A DNA stretch of 64,000 nucleotides from NCBI GenBank assembly GCA_015680905.1, contig CM027380.1:32852001-32916000 (forward strand), in the 5' to 3' direction. This stretch comes from Coptis chinensis. Taxonomy: Eukaryota > Streptophyta > Magnoliopsida > Ranunculales > Ranunculaceae. Under the pieces are notes generated by a model. That model worked only from the letters and a program-made list of their open reading frames with translations, searched no databases and was not told the origin of the DNA. Positions 11,760 to 23,363 of this stretch are shown here, one piece after another. Each line of letters starts with the position of its first letter. Position 1 is the first letter of the stretch. A program made the translations under genes and the position numbers.

Positions 11760-13862
11760 ACATAGTAATATATTGGCACACCAGAACGATAGTCAAGATA
11801 AGGTTAAGTCACACCTGGTCGCCCTATAAGAGTCCCCATGCATAGGTTGGTTTGTCCATCTTCATGAAATCAAATATGAGCATACGACATAAGACCTGTG
11901 TTATTGAGTATTAATTTGCACAATTGTTTACTTCATATATATTTTGCGCATCTTCTACAATCTTATAATATGCATATTGCATCCTTTTAATGATTGTGAA
12001 ATTTTATAACACACATTGCTTCGTTTATGGAAGTTTAATATTTAGTGTTATATATAGTTGTTCCTTATCAATTAAGACCACATACATGAAAATGTATACC
12101 TACTGTTGTATGCACTAAAAAATATCTGACCTTGAACAGGGGTGTCTTAGTATTAGTTAAAGCCACCAGATAAAGTTGTGATTGTTCAACTTGAAAAACA
12201 AAACACAAAGACACAAGTCACTAACTATAACTCGATGAAAAAAAAAAAGCGAAGGAAAGGAAAAAAAATCACTATATCTTGATCTACACTTTTTACCTTC
12301 ATAGACTTGAATGAAAATGCATAAATCTGTCCATGATAATCTTTAGTAGTAGGAATGCTTATCTATCCAACCAATCATAGACATTGTCAAAGGTATATCT
12401 GTTATTTTTCTTCTTTTTTCCCCTTAAATCTATTATTTCAATGCATTTGTTTTCATGTTGCATTTTGAAAAAGTTAGATCAAACAAAAGTATATCAACTG
12501 AGTGTCAGAACTAAAAGAGGGTTTTAGTTAAACATCATGTAGAGCTATTAACTCGGACTCGCCCTTCTACTCCTTGATACTCTGATTTTCTACGCAACAA
12601 CACCTCAATATATTTGCTGAGATTCCCATAAATGATCATTATAGAAATTCTCTTAAAATGATAAATTAAGTTGGTAAGGGAATACAAGTATTTGCTTAAA
12701 TTAATTTGTTAATATTTTCAAAAAAGATAATTAAAAAATCCTTTTAAAATGATATATCAAGTCAGTGAGGGTGTACAAGTAGTATTTTCTTAAAGTAATT
12801 GCTACCCTATATCTATTGCTTAATTATAGATACTTTCTTAATGGTTGTTTTCTTTTTTTTTGCAATTTTCTCAAACTTATAGACACATGCAAGTGTTCGG
12901 GGGTTTCATAATTTTATGGCTTACTTCAGAATTGATAGGTGTTTGAGTTCTAAATTTTGGCATTCAATAAGTGTAGACTGTGTATGACAACAGCTTAGTT
13001 TTGTTGAATTTCTAGAATAGATAATTGACCAACTCTGAGTCATAGAAAACATAGAAGACCATGAACAATTCCAAGTTGGCTCTTTAATGAATGGATGGTA
13101 CAATGTTGACCAACACTCAAAGAGTACTCTAAGATCAACTTTAAGGTTTTTGTTATCTCAAAATCATTTGTTTGCTTGATTGTTTTCTTTTTGTTGAATA
13201 TTTGCTCAAATGGTGTTTTCTGATGTCAATATTTTGTTGATGTTTAGATTGGGGGTATATATATTGATTTTCATAAACGTTGACTAGCTAAAGGATCAAA
13301 GCTGCCAATTGCTTAATGATAAGGTAATTATTGATTTTTTTTTTTATCCCACCAATTGTATGTGGTTTTAGGTGCATTTGTGTTTAGTTTTTTTGAGCAT
13401 TAGTGTATTTCTTTTTCGGTGTTATTTATCAGTTTGACTGCTATACGATGTACCAGTGGGCACTCCCCATAGTTTTTAGCAATTCTTAAGATCCTCTACC
13501 CTATTTTTTTAGGGGTTTAATGACTCTCAATTAAGGGTCTTTCTATTCGTATCCAAATCTCAAAATAACTCTGTGCATCGCCATCTTTACATTTCTATTA
13601 GGCACATATAACTTTTACAGTGGGTTGGCAATAAACATATATGGATTATAATTCCTCCATTTTATGTAAATTTCGATCTTCTGCAACTTCAATTTGTAGG
13701 AAAGTAATACAAAGACTGGACGAAGAAATCATTTTAAGAGCCGGTATATATTGAGAAAAACCACCATGGTACGTTTCGCAAAATCTTATTGTTAACATTT
13801 GAATAGGTCAAGATTCATATGTTTATTTGATTTTGATTTAATTCGTGGTGTTGTTTTTGCAG
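11760..13862. other. Unassigned AT-rich intergenic DNA
   Basis: I see no gene here. The stretch contains A/T homopolymers (around 12,240-12,260 and 13,335) and a small tandem duplication at 12,650-12,803. Short ORFs such as that at 12,921-13,103 on the minus strand show no family motif. Confidence 0.5.
12650..12803. repeat. Imperfect tandem duplication, about 90 bp unit
   Basis: The segment beginning TCTTAAAATGATAAATTAAG (about 12,651) is repeated in altered form about 88 bp later (TTTTAAAATGATATATCAAG). The copies share the following GTACAAGTA-type and CTTAAAnTAATT stretches. Only two copies are seen. Confidence 0.6.
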
Positions 13863-14151
13863 TTGGATTTAAGAATAGGGGAATTAAATTTTGATGAATT
13901 ACCGCTTCCAGCGTTGTTAAAAATATATACCATGGCATCTAATTCCACTTTCGATAAGGTAGTGACATTGTATTATTTTATTATTTTGTTAGTTTTTTAT
14001 TTTTTTAGGATTTGGGGTCTAGCTTAAATTTTAGGGATTGTGTTTTGTAGGAAATGTTGAAAATTGGTGTGGATATGATAAATAAACTTGGGTTGTTTTC
14101 TGCTAATGAGACTCAGAAGAAATTGCTACCACTCATCTCAAGTATATCATG
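13863..14151 (+). pseudogene. TAP46: TAP46 / IGBP1-like gene fragment (PP2A regulatory subunit), two N-terminal exons
   Basis: Exon-like block 13,863-13,958 (after TTTTTGCAG, before GTAGTG) reads GELNFDELPLPALLKIYT and MASNSTFDK. Block 14,051-14,151 (after TTTTGTAG, before GTAATT) reads EMLKIGVDMINKLGLFSANE. These match in order the N-terminus of plant TAP46, recalled as GxLxMEEMPLS...SGVDQ...EMxxxCEDMIGKLxLFSxNETKED. TAP46 binds the catalytic subunit of PP2A-type phosphatases and acts in TOR signalling. The position of the usual start Met reads ATA (13,875-13,877). After NET the frame shifts, though a shifted reading TTHLKYIM corresponds to the family's STNNLKYLLV. I found no later exons, such as YYLAELTEKI, by 15,900. 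The retained intron suggests a DNA-level duplicate, not a processed copy. It is a decayed fragment. Confidence 0.7.
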
Positions 14152-15909
14152 GTAATTAATAATTTATTTAGTACTCTTCAGTTTGCAAGAGTGTGGTTTT
14201 GTTTGTAATATTCATTTATATGTAGAGTTGAATGAAATACTCAAGTTCGATTGTTTTGCATAATTTTAGTGTAATTATATAGAAATTTTAGTAACATTTT
14301 TTCAACTGATGAAACCCAATTTAGAAATGATGAGGTCAAAGGCATGGGTTATAGAACATTTAATGTTACTCTAATTTCTATTTGGTCCTCTACGGCTACT
14401 CCGTTAATTCACTTGAAGTGTTACCTGGGACTTTTACCAATTTAGAGGAATTTCAATACCTGTTTCATACAGTCCCTACTAGAAGTTGGATTTATGGTGA
14501 GTTGGAAGAAATTTATGTACGAGCAAATAGTCGTTTATAGCACTATCGTAGCCAAATAAAATACAATTTTTTGAGGTTGTAGGTTGCACTCTTCAAGTTG
14601 TTTATAATGTCTTCTTTAGGCACAATTATCATGTCCCACTATGATGAAAGAGATGTTCCAGCATCTCGAGTTGGACCCTGGAGTGGCCTTGCTTGGGAAT
14701 AATAATGGGGATAGCCTTAATGAGATGGAAACTCCCAAAACTTTTTCATGGGAAAAACCCACGAAAAATCCTTTGTTAAGTTCACCTCCATTCTATACAA
14801 CCATCTTTTGATGATATTGAATATCTTTGTCTTTATTATTCTCATATGCTGGCTTTGAACACTCGAGACATACACAATAGTTCTCTTTTTTATTTTATTT
14901 TTTAAATAAGGGAAAAATGAACTCTTCAATTACCCAGCCTAGATTAAAACCGATTGCGGCTTCTCATTTGTGAAAATATCATTTTAATGTCGAATCTGAG
15001 TATAAGTGGAAGCAAAAAATAGGTATAATTAATTGCTTTCTTTATTGGGTTTTCTTTCCATGTCTTTGTTTAATCAATTTTGATGCATAAGCTCTACTAG
15101 CTACATATAAGATTTCAACAAAATTTTGTTTTGTGCTTAATTTTATTTGACGATATGAGTATTCTGAGGTTAAATACTAAAAAATGAGTATTCTAAGGTT
15201 GTTTCTCTTTTGTAGTTTTTTGGAATAAGGGAAAAACAAACTTAGATTGAATCCTTAAATTAAAACCAATTGTGGCTTCTCATATATGAAAATCTCATTT
15301 TAATATGTCGTTTACAAGTATAAGTGGAAGCAAAGAGGTATAATTAATTGTTTTCTTTAGTGGGTCCAAACATTGCAGTTATTGGGGTTAGAAGCAGCAA
15401 GTGTTACAAGGAAATGTCAGTGGAGCTCTTTCGTGTCAGTCTACATTGATGACCAACAACGCAAATTTTTACTTTTTAATGGATTTTGCTCAGCGCTCTA
15501 TGTTTGTAACTTTGTTTAATAGTCATAACAAATTATTGGCATTGTGAACTTTGATCAATTAATTTACTGTATGAGTTTCAATATAGTTTGGAAGTAAGAT
15601 TTTTGATACATAATAATAAAATGAAAAAAAATTATATAAAAATTGTTCCCATTCGTTGAACGGGTCCAAAAATCTAGTAAGTATATATACACAATCTTAG
15701 GAAAAACAACCTAATAAATAATAACTTATCACCCTGCCAGGCTACCACATGGTAATGACTTTAGTGACATAATTGATCACCGACTTCTTACATTATGGTA
15801 ATTGATATAATGTACCACATTCTTTTTTCTAAGATAATGTACCCTATTGTATTCTCTTAATTTTGTATTATTTGAAAGATATATTATACTTTCTACATGC
15901 AGTCGTGCC
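14152..15909. other. Unassigned region with a long direct repeat
   Basis: No identified gene. A stretch at about 14,620-14,701 after an acceptor-like CTTCTTTAG reads HYDERDVPASRVGPWSGLA and then stops; I do not recognise it. Another short open stretch at 15,363-15,450 (PNIAVIGVRSSKCYKEMS) is also unrecognised. Either could be a gene relic. Confidence 0.4.
14907..15362. repeat. Direct repeat of about 145 bp, spaced about 320 bp
   Basis: The first copy at about 14,907-15,050 begins AATAAGGGAAAAATGAAC and the second at about 15,227-15,362 begins AATAAGGGAAAAACAAAC. Both continue with TTAAAACC, GGCTTCTCAT, TATAAGTGGAAGCAAA and GGTATAATTAATTG. This is a local segmental duplication of non-coding DNA. 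Confidence 0.7.
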
Positions 15910-16314
15910 TAGGGCTATCAATATGTCGGTTTGGGTCGACTTCTGAAAAATCCAAATTTGAACCGATAAGAAAAATGAGAATCCAAAACCGAACCGAACC
16001 GATAATATTATATTTCATCCGAAACTTAACCAAACCAACCCTAACCGAAAACTATAAAATCAATTAAATCCTAAATTAAATCGATTATTTTTAGCCATAC
16101 AATTGATAAACATATACAAAATTAATCATAAATATTACTAAAATATCATCTTATCGGTTCAGTAGAAGGCAAACCCGAAACCAAACCAATATCTTATTAG
16201 TTCGGTTCGGTTTCAGATTGGTAGAGGGCAAATAAAATTATCAAAACCCAAACAATTTTTTATCAGTTTAGTTCGGATCAGTTATCGGGTTATCGAAATC
16301 CATTGACAGCCCTA
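15910..16314. mobile_element. hAT-type MITE, 405 bp
   Basis: The ends are inverted: the left begins TAGGGCTATCAAT and the right ends ATTGACAGCCCTA. The element is flanked by identical 8 bp duplications GTCGTGCC at 15,902-15,909 and 16,315-16,322. An 8 bp duplication with TAGGG-type ends is the hAT superfamily signature. The inside is AT-rich with repeated CCGAACC/GGTTCGG-type words, inverted between the halves, and holds no transposase ORF. It is a non-autonomous copy that was mobilised by a transposase from elsewhere. Confidence 0.85.
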
Positions 16315-16547
16315 GTCGTGCCCTTGGACTAGTATATACCCAAAAACAAATAGCTACAAATATGATAAAATTTTGGGGTCGCGAGAAATTGATCCTCATA
16401 TCTCGCAATGGGGCCTAGGACATTGCGGTATATCTTCGAGTTCAAATCCCTTTCAATTGATATAAAGAAGTTATGAGCTACATTCCCATGTTCGCAAATT
16501 AAATACTACTAGTTTTGAGCACCCACGTGTCCATACCACAATTCATT

Positions 16548-16852
16548 GTCAAACAAAACCAAAAAGCGGAGCGAAAGAGTAAGTAGAGTTTGACTTTAAC
16601 AAAAAAAACTAAAAAATATATATATTTTTGTTGTTTTGTGCGTGCGAACGGTATTTTCCACGGCTCACTCGCCTACGCCTTATTACAATGATGAAGAATA
16701 GATAGTTTGTCAAACAAAACCAAAAAATGAAGCGAGAGAGTACGTAGAGTTTGACTTTAACAAAATAATCTAAAATAAAAAATATTTTTGTCGTTTTGTG
16801 CGTGCGAACGGTATTTTCCACCGCCCATTCGGCTCACTCGCCTACGCCTCAT
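16548..16852. repeat. Two-copy tandem repeat, about 160 bp unit, second copy split by Tat-1
   Basis: Unit A (16,548-16,689) and unit B (from 16,709) share GTCAAACAAAACCAAAAA, AGAGTTTGACTTTAACAAAA, GTGCGTGCGAACGGTATTTT and CTCACTCGCCTACGCCT. Unit A ends in TATTACAATG. Unit B reaches CTCAT at 16,852 and resumes as CTCATTACAATG at 29,872, on the other side of Tat-1, which confirms the insertion point. Confidence 0.85.
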
Positions 16853-17429
16853 TGTAAGGGAGTAATATTCTCATTGAGGAATATTAAGCACGCGTTAGGC
16901 ATAAGCAGAGATCGTAACGAACTCATGTCATCGACCTCCAAGATCGATTCGTGAGCAGCTCGCTTCATGTAGGTAGTGCACTTCAGCTCGCTCAAAGATA
17001 CCTCAAAGCGAATGAACAACCTAAAGCAAAACGCTTCCAATAAGGACACCGTCCCTTATCCAGATGTAATCATTACCAGAGCCTTACCTGTACTTCCAAT
17101 CACCGTGATATATGAACCACTACACCCACTCCCAATCATCACACAATTCCTACCAAAACCAACCTAGCACACACTCATAATCTCTACCCTACATATGTAC
17201 ATGTCAGTGCACGTGTCTCATGGATCAACACCTCTTTATGCCTATAAATGCCACCTACATGAACTACGTGAGACCTGATTCTTCTCTCCCCCCAGAATCA
17301 AGAGAAGATCGTGAGGCGGTTAAACGACTTCAAAGAACGAACTTCGGTCTAAACCCTTTCCCACATCCAATTCCAATTCCATTCTCCTTCCTCCCTCGTA
17401 TGTGAAGGAAACTAAAACGCTCCTTTACA
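16853..17429 (+). repeat. Tat-1 5' LTR
   Basis: It begins TGTAAGGGAGTAATATTC and ends CTCCTTTACA, and is matched by 29,302-29,871. A TATA box (CTATAAATG, 17,242-17,250) sits about 190 bp before the LTR end, so transcription of the element should start shortly after it. Confidence 0.92.
17242..17250 (+). promoter_or_regulatory. TATA box of the Tat-1 5' LTR
   Basis: CTATAAATG in the LTR is conserved as CTATAAATA at 29,691-29,699 in the 3' LTR. It is the likely core promoter of the element's genomic RNA. Confidence 0.6.
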
Positions 17430-17430
17430 T

Positions 17431-17446
17431 TGGCACCATCTGTGGT
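17431..17446 (+). other. Tat-1 primer binding site
   Basis: TGGCACCATCTGTGGT starts one base after the LTR. It is close to the TGGCGCCGTCTGTGG primer-site form common in Tat elements. Confidence 0.75.
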
Positions 17447-17530
17447 CTCGATTACTTGAGAAACCACTTTCACACAAATCAAAAATCAAAAACCAAAAAC
17501 CAAAAACCAAAAATCTCAAGCCCACGAAGC

Positions 17531-18900
17531 ATGGCAAGCCTCGAAGCTAAAGTTCAAAGCCTCGCAAACCAGCTAAGTTTAACGAATGAGAGCATTTCCT
17601 TGCTCAGGCAGGAAAATGCTGCTCTACGTGCACAAGTAGACGCATAACAACAACCAGTTGGGAACGTCGCTGAGAATGGCATCAATGAAGTTAATCAACA
17701 GATTAACGAACTGTCGCAAAGGATCGGCCAGAGTGCAGTAAGAAAAGACGTAACCCAGATCGTTCATAAAATACTCAAGACGTACCGTGCATCCCCGTTC
17801 ACTACTGAGATACTCAGTAAACCCTCTCCTCAAGATTTCATTCAACCTCGTTTTCCGATGTATGATGGTAGCATGTGTCCTGGTAAACACGTGGCTCGCT
17901 ATATTCAAAGCCTGACACTATATAGTGCACCAAAGTTCGATCACCTCCACTGTCGTTTGTTTCCCGCCAATCTCAAAGATGGCGCACTTGATTGGTTTTT
18001 CTCATTCGAGCCAGATTCGATAAAGACCTTCGAGAAACTCACCGATTCATTTGCTAGTCAGTACGTCCATAAAAAGTGTAAGAAAGCTGATTTTGATTCG
18101 CTGTTCCAGCTCTCACTTGGCGAAGACGAAACAATTTGTGAATTTCTAGGTCGGTTCAAAGCCGAACTACTGTGCATGGGAACAGGTCTAAAAGAGTCTT
18201 TCGCCACCCTGGCATTCTCCAATGCCTGTCGTGTGCGCAACACGGCACTCGCCAGATCGCTGATGAAAGAACTCCCCGAGACTTTATCTGAGCTATACGC
18301 TCAAGTCGACAAGTATATTAAGCTGTAGGAAGGCCTGAAGCGCCAAGGCCTACCATAAGAAGAAGAGGTCGCAGCAATATCCGACGACCCCCCAGCTTCT
18401 AAAAAGTGACCCCGACAGCAAGAACGGAAGTCGGGAAATAGAATGAACAATGACCGTGGGTTCGCTGTTCTCACACGATCTCCCAGTTACATACTGGAGA
18501 AGATCAAGAAAGCTACCTATTACCGACCTACTGTATGACAACCAGAAGATTGATCTGGCAGGCCTTATTATGCCTTTCACCGAGCCAAATGTCATGAGAC
18601 CGATGCGTGCTGGGGGCTAAAGCATTACCTTCAGGACCTCATCGAAGCAAGACATATCAAGCAGTACACTAACATTGCTAATGGCGATCTGCGCCATAAG
18701 CTCATGGCTCGCAGAGTGCGCAGTCGATCTCCACCTCGCCATGAACGTCACAATGTCCAAACTCGCTCCCGTAGCAGGAGATGATCAAGCGATCGCTCCC
18801 GCCACGAGCGTCGTCGGCATTCGTCAGACCGAGACAATGATAGAACCATTCACATGATAACGTTTCCAGATGATTCAGTAACATCGTCTAGAGAGAAAAG
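17531..18900 (+). pseudogene. Tat-1 gag region
   Basis: It starts MASLEAKVQSLANQLS with a short coiled-coil (LLRQENAALRAQ). The capsid-type core at 17,858-18,328 has HVARYIQSLTLYSA, GALDWFFSFEPDSIKTFEKL and ELPETLSELYAQVDKYIKL, matching Retrotrans_gag of Tat elements. An Arg/Ser-rich tail follows to about 18,900. It would form the particle shell. Confidence 0.8.
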
Positions 18901-18989
18901 ATGACGTGTTGGCGCCCTTCAAGAAGTTTACCATTTTTCTTCCCAGGCCGCACCTGCCCCACGCAGTTCCGGTCGTAGTTCAGGTGATA

Positions 18990-19440
18990 TCACTTTTACG
19001 GAGGCCGACCTCAACAAGGTTTGCCTCCCACACAATGACGCACTTGTAGTCCACATCAAAATCAGCAACTGGATAGTCAAGCGCGTCTTGATAGATCTCG
19101 GTAGTTCATGTGACATTTTGTTCTACCATACTATTCAAGAGATGAATTTGCCCAAGTCGGTCCTCATAGACCCCATCGCTCCTCTCTACGGGTTCAACGG
19201 CTCCAGAGCCGACCCAATCGGTGACATCATACTCCCAGTTTTGGTGGGATCTAGAGAGGACAAAGTCAACTTCAATACGCGCTTCAGCGTCCTTGACATC
19301 AAGTCGTCCTACAATGCTATTCTAGGACGGCGTTGGATTCATCAAATGCAAGCTATACCATCAATGTTGCATCAAGTTCTCCACTTCCCAGGCCCAAGGG
19401 GCATGATGGAGCTTCGAAGCAATCAGCTCGAGGCTTATCA
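18990..19440 (+). pseudogene. Tat-1 aspartic protease region
   Basis: The pepsin-like retroviral fold region has VKRVLIDLGSSCDILF around the active-site loop, PLYGFNGSRADPIGDI and SSYNAILGRRWIHQMQAIPS (the ILGR motif). It would process the polyprotein. A long Pro/Thr linker follows to about 19,950. Confidence 0.8.
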
Positions 19441-19559
19441 TTGTAATCAAATCCTCTCAGCGAACAAGACCGCCGACCTACCTACCCATACAAGGAACGA
19501 GCCTACCAGCTACACAATGGCCAAAGACCTGGTCGCTGAGGTCAGAGCCAAAGCACCAA

Positions 19560-19920
19560 CGCAAAACACTGGGGGCTCCAGCAAGAAGGTATATTCGTCT
19601 GTTCAAACCCCAGAAGTCACTCAAGCTGTTGTTGCTCCACCAGTCAAGACCTCAGAAATAACTCCCGTAGTTGTTGCTCTACCAGCCACAACCCCAGAAG
19701 TCACTCCGTCATTTGTTGCTCCGCTCATCAAAACTCCAAAGGTCGCACCATCATGGGTCACACAACCAAAACTGATTCCAGAGATCACTCCAGCCCCTGT
19801 TGTCATGACCACAGAGGCCACATCAGCCCATGTTGTCGTCGCCACAGAGGTTGCTCCAGCTCCTGCTGCCAATTCCACTCTCCCTCAGGTCGACAAAGCA
19901 TCTCCAAAGATCAGTCCACT
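19560..19920 (+). repeat. Degenerate TPEVTP-type peptide repeats between protease and RT of Tat-1
   Basis: The encoded linker repeats the pattern TPEVTxxxVAP at least six times (for example QTPEVTQAVVAPPVKT, TTPEVTPSFVAPLIKT). The DNA repeats with it at about 57-60 bp. The opposite strand is therefore open over the same stretch, but that is a by-product of the repeat. Confidence 0.7.
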
Positions 19921-20064
19921 TGAGGATGCATCAACGTCAAAGGCAGCATCTTAACATGCAAACAGAGAGCGAGTGAACCTAGGAACAGAAGATGACCCTA
20001 AGTTCGTATACGTAGGGGCTAACTTATACCCTACACTCAAGGCTCAACTTGTAAACTTTTAGCA

Positions 20065-21483
20065 ATGAATAAAGATGCTTTCGCTTGGTCATACATCGAT
20101 GTACCGGGTATAGATCTTAATGTTGCATGTCATAGACTAAATCTAAATCCTAATGCTAAGCCAGCTCGTCAGCGACCTAGAAGGTTATCTCTGAGGTTTC
20201 AGAAAGCAATCAATGATGAGGTCGACAAACTCAAGCAAGTCAGTTTCATCAGGAAAGTCGATTATCCAGACTAGATCGCTAACATAGTAACAGTTCCAAA
20301 AACGAATGGCACAGTTCGTCTTTGCGTCGACTTTACCAATGTTAGCCAAGAAACACCTAAAGATAGCTTCCCTTTGCCTAGAATTGACCGACTCGTGGAC
20401 CAGACCTATGGCCATGAGCTCCTGTCCTTTATGGATGCATACAGTGGATACAATCAAATCCCACTCACTGAAGAAGACCAGGAGAAAACATCATTTATCA
20501 CTGAACAAGGAATTTACTGCTACAGCGTCCTCCCGTTCGGCCTCAAGAACGCTAAAGCGACTTATCAACGGCGGGTCACTGACATGTTCCAAGACATGTT
20601 AGGGGATACCATGGAAGTCTATATCGACTACATGGTCGTCAAAAGCAAGAAAGTAGGTGACCACCTCACTCACCTTGAGCAAGCGTTCTCCAGGTTACGC
20701 CGAACTCGAATGAAGCTGAATCTGAAAAAGTGCCTTTTTGGATCGTCCACCGGGAAGTTCCTAGGGTACCAAGTATCACAGCGTGGGATCGAGGCTAACC
20801 CAGATCAAATCCGAGCATTCTTGGACATGCCCGACCCTCAAACAAAGAAGCAAATACAAAAGTTATCAAGAATGGTGGCAGCACTAAACCGATTTATATC
20901 TAGGGCGTCAAACAAATGCCTACCATTCTTGCAACTTCTTAAAAACGGTGAGCAGTTCTCGTGGAACGATCAATGCCACCAAGCGTTCTCCACCCTCATA
21001 GAGTACCTGACTACACCTCCCATCCTGGCAAAACCAATAGATGGCGAAACGTTGGGGCTATATCTAGCAATATCAGACTTTGACATCAACTCGGTTCTCT
21101 TCAAAGAGGAAAACAACTCAGAGAAGCCGATCTATTTTACAAGTAAGACGCTCACGCCAGCTGAAAAGAATTACTCTTACATCGAAAGAGCAGTACTAGC
21201 ATTGTTATATTCCGCACGAAAGTTTAGACCTTACTTTCAAGCTCATCCAATCAAAGTACTCACCGACCTCCTATTGAAGAAAATCCTTCACAAGGAGAAC
21301 AAGACAACTCGCAAGGCAGTATGGGCCGAAGAGCTCGGGGAGCACCACATCGAGTTCGTCCCACGTACCTCACAGAAAGGACAAGTCGTTACAGATTTTC
21401 TAGCAGATTTCCCTGTCGACGACCTAAATTGGGAACCAGAAACTGATATTCCACCCACAAAGAGGAATGACAAGACCGTCTAG
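20065..21483 (+). pseudogene. Tat-1 reverse transcriptase and RNase H region
   Basis: The RT part has ARQRPRRLSLRFQKAI, SFMDAYSGYNQIPL, VLPFGLKNAKATYQR and the palm stretch VYIDYMVVKSKK, then KFLGYQVSQRGIEANPDQI. The Ty3-type RNase H part has CHQAFSTLIEYLTTPPIL, LYLAISDFDINSVLF, KPIYFTSKTLTPAEKNYSY and VLTDLLLKKILH, then FVPRTSQKGQVVTDFLADF. Together they copy genomic RNA into DNA inside the particle. Confidence 0.88.
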
Positions 21484-21880
21484 TCTCTCTTTGTAGATGG
21501 ATTATTCAATCCTGGAAGAAGTGGAATCAGAGTTGTCCTCGTATCGCCAAATGGAACAATGATGGAGAAATCAGTTCCCATCGACTTCATGACCTCCAAC
21601 AACGAAGCGGAGTACGAGGCGTTAATTATGGGGCTCCGCATGGCACTGCAACTCGGTGTACAAGAACTCCAAGTCTTTAGTGACTCGCAACTGGTCGTTC
21701 GCTAGGTTGCTAAAGAGTACACTACCCACGAAGGTAACCTTTCTAAGTACCTTCAAGTTGTTTATCAGTTGCTTCCGACTTTCAAGAAAGCCACCATACA
21801 TCACTTTTTGCGTGACGAGAACCGTCACGCAGACAGTTTTGCGTACTTGGCTACTCAAACACTGAGTTGTGCCCCTCGAC
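21484..21880 (+). pseudogene. Tat-1 second (archaeal-type) RNase H region
   Basis: SLFVDGLFNPGRSGIRVVLV, then TSNNEAEYEALIMGLRMALQ and LQVFSDSQLVVR, and later DENRHADSFAYLAT give the D-E-D-D layout of the archaeal-type RNase H. Its place between the Ty3 RNase H and integrase is specific to the Tat lineage. Confidence 0.85.
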
Positions 21881-21889
21881 AATTACTCA

Positions 21890-23190
21890 TCGAGGTAGTT
21901 GACAGACCTGTTTACCAAGTGGAACACGTCTTAGAAATCAGCGACCGATGCCCACTCTCTGAAAATCAGATGAGTCAAACTTGGATGCAGCCCATTACAG
22001 AGTACATCCAACACGGTACGCTCCTAGAAGAGTGTACCAAATCCCCACAAATCCCATATCAAGCGCGCTGTTACTGCTTAGTCAATAACAAGTTGTTTAG
22101 AAAATCCGCTTGCAGCCCTCACTTGAGGTGCATAAGCCCAAAACAAGGTCAATTGATTTTTACTGAGATTCATGAGGGAGAATGTGGAAACCATGCGGGA
22201 GGTCGCTCTTTGGCTCACAAAGCGAACTCCCAGGGATACTTTTGGCCTCGAATGCAGATCGACACCAAAACATATGTACTCAAATACGTCAAATGTTAGA
22301 CCTTCGGCCACAACATCATACAACCAGCTCGTGAATTGATTAACATTGCGAGCCCTTGGCCATTTCACATGTGGGGCATAGACATCATGGGACCATTCAA
22401 TCCCACAAAAGAGTACCGGTTTTTGCTTTGTCTTAGTCGCAACTGATTACTTCACTAAGTGGATCGAAGCAATTCCTTTAGCTGATGTCAAAGAATCACA
22501 CATCAGAAACTTCATCTGGACTCATATCATTACCAGATTCGGCTTGCCACATACATTGGTGATGGATAATGGTTCCCAATTCAAGGGAAAAACAGTCAAA
22601 GAGTTTCTGGCCAAGTAAAAGATCGTTCATGCATTCTCCACTCCTCAGTACGCTCAAAGCAATGGCCAAACAGAGGCTAACAACAAAGCAATCTTAGAAA
22701 ATCTGAAGAAAAAGATTGAAAAGAACAAAAGCCAATGGCCAAATCAATTAGAAAACATATTGTGGGCTCAACGCACCACAGCTCGCTCCAGCATAGGCGA
22801 ATCACCATTCTCCCTATGCTATGGCACAGAAGCCATTATCCCCACCAAGCTGACAGTCACTACGACTCGATCAGAACTCGTTGAGTCTGGATACAATGAC
22901 TCCGTCCTAGCACGAGAGGTCGATTTGCTAGAAGAACGGCGCGACTTAGCCGCCTTCAGAGTGGCATCTTATCAACAAACTCCAAAGAAGTCCTACAACA
23001 AGCGAGTACACCCTTGATCTTTTCAACCCGGTGATCTAGTTCTAAAAAAGACTCAAGATGACTCCAAACTAGCACCAACATGGGAAGGATCGTACATAGT
23101 GGAACGAGCCATCGGCAATGGAGCATACTGGATCAAGACCCAAGAAGGAAAATTATTGCCACGCCCTTAGAACACTTACTTGTTAAAGAA
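21890..23190 (+). pseudogene. Tat-1 integrase region
   Basis: The N-terminal zinc-binding part is recognisable by HEGECGNHAGGRSLAHKANS. The catalytic core begins after PWPFHMWGIDIMGPF and includes VMDNGSQFKGKTVKEF and NGQTEANNKAILENL. The C-terminal part has WAQRTTARSSIGESPFSLC and KLAPTWEGSYIVERA. It would insert the cDNA. No chromodomain is seen, as expected for Tat. Confidence 0.85.
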
Positions 23191-23363
23191 GTTTTATCAA
23201 TAAAACCACATTGTTGTATATTCCATGTTTTCATTTACTGTAAATTCAAGTTTAGTTTACTTATGTTTTGTTATTACAATCTACTTCATCGCCAAGTCAC
23301 GCAATTCACACCGCAAGCACCACCAGTACACATGCACTGTCGACACTTTCTAAGGTTTCAACG

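Larger units (their letters stand above)
8900..11760 (-). mobile_element. L1-type LINE, 5' part, cut by an LTR element
   Basis: This is a non-LTR retrotransposon on the minus strand. ORF1 (DUF4283 plus a zinc-knuckle-like motif) lies upstream of ORF2 (apurinic-type endonuclease). The copy keeps its 5' part: the ORF1 start codon is at 11,657 with a short leader to about 11,760. The sequence stops at 8,900, exactly where the Athila-A LTR begins, so the reverse transcriptase half must lie beyond the Athila insertion, outside the window. Both ORFs are interrupted, so the copy is dead. Presence of the 5' end is unusual for LINEs, which are usually 5'-truncated. Confidence 0.8.

Noticed and set aside
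12921-13103. Minus-strand 60-residue ORF
   Set aside because: No motif, no splice context and AT-rich surroundings; likely chance.
16380-16470. tRNA- or SINE-like B-box (GAGTTCAAATCCC)
   Set aside because: No matching A-box, acceptor stem or anticodon arm could be drawn, and no A-tail with target duplication follows.
19621-19878. Minus-strand Gly/Thr/Val-rich ORF
   Set aside because: It is the reverse reading of the TPEVTP-type repeat of Tat-1; both strands are open because of the repeat period.
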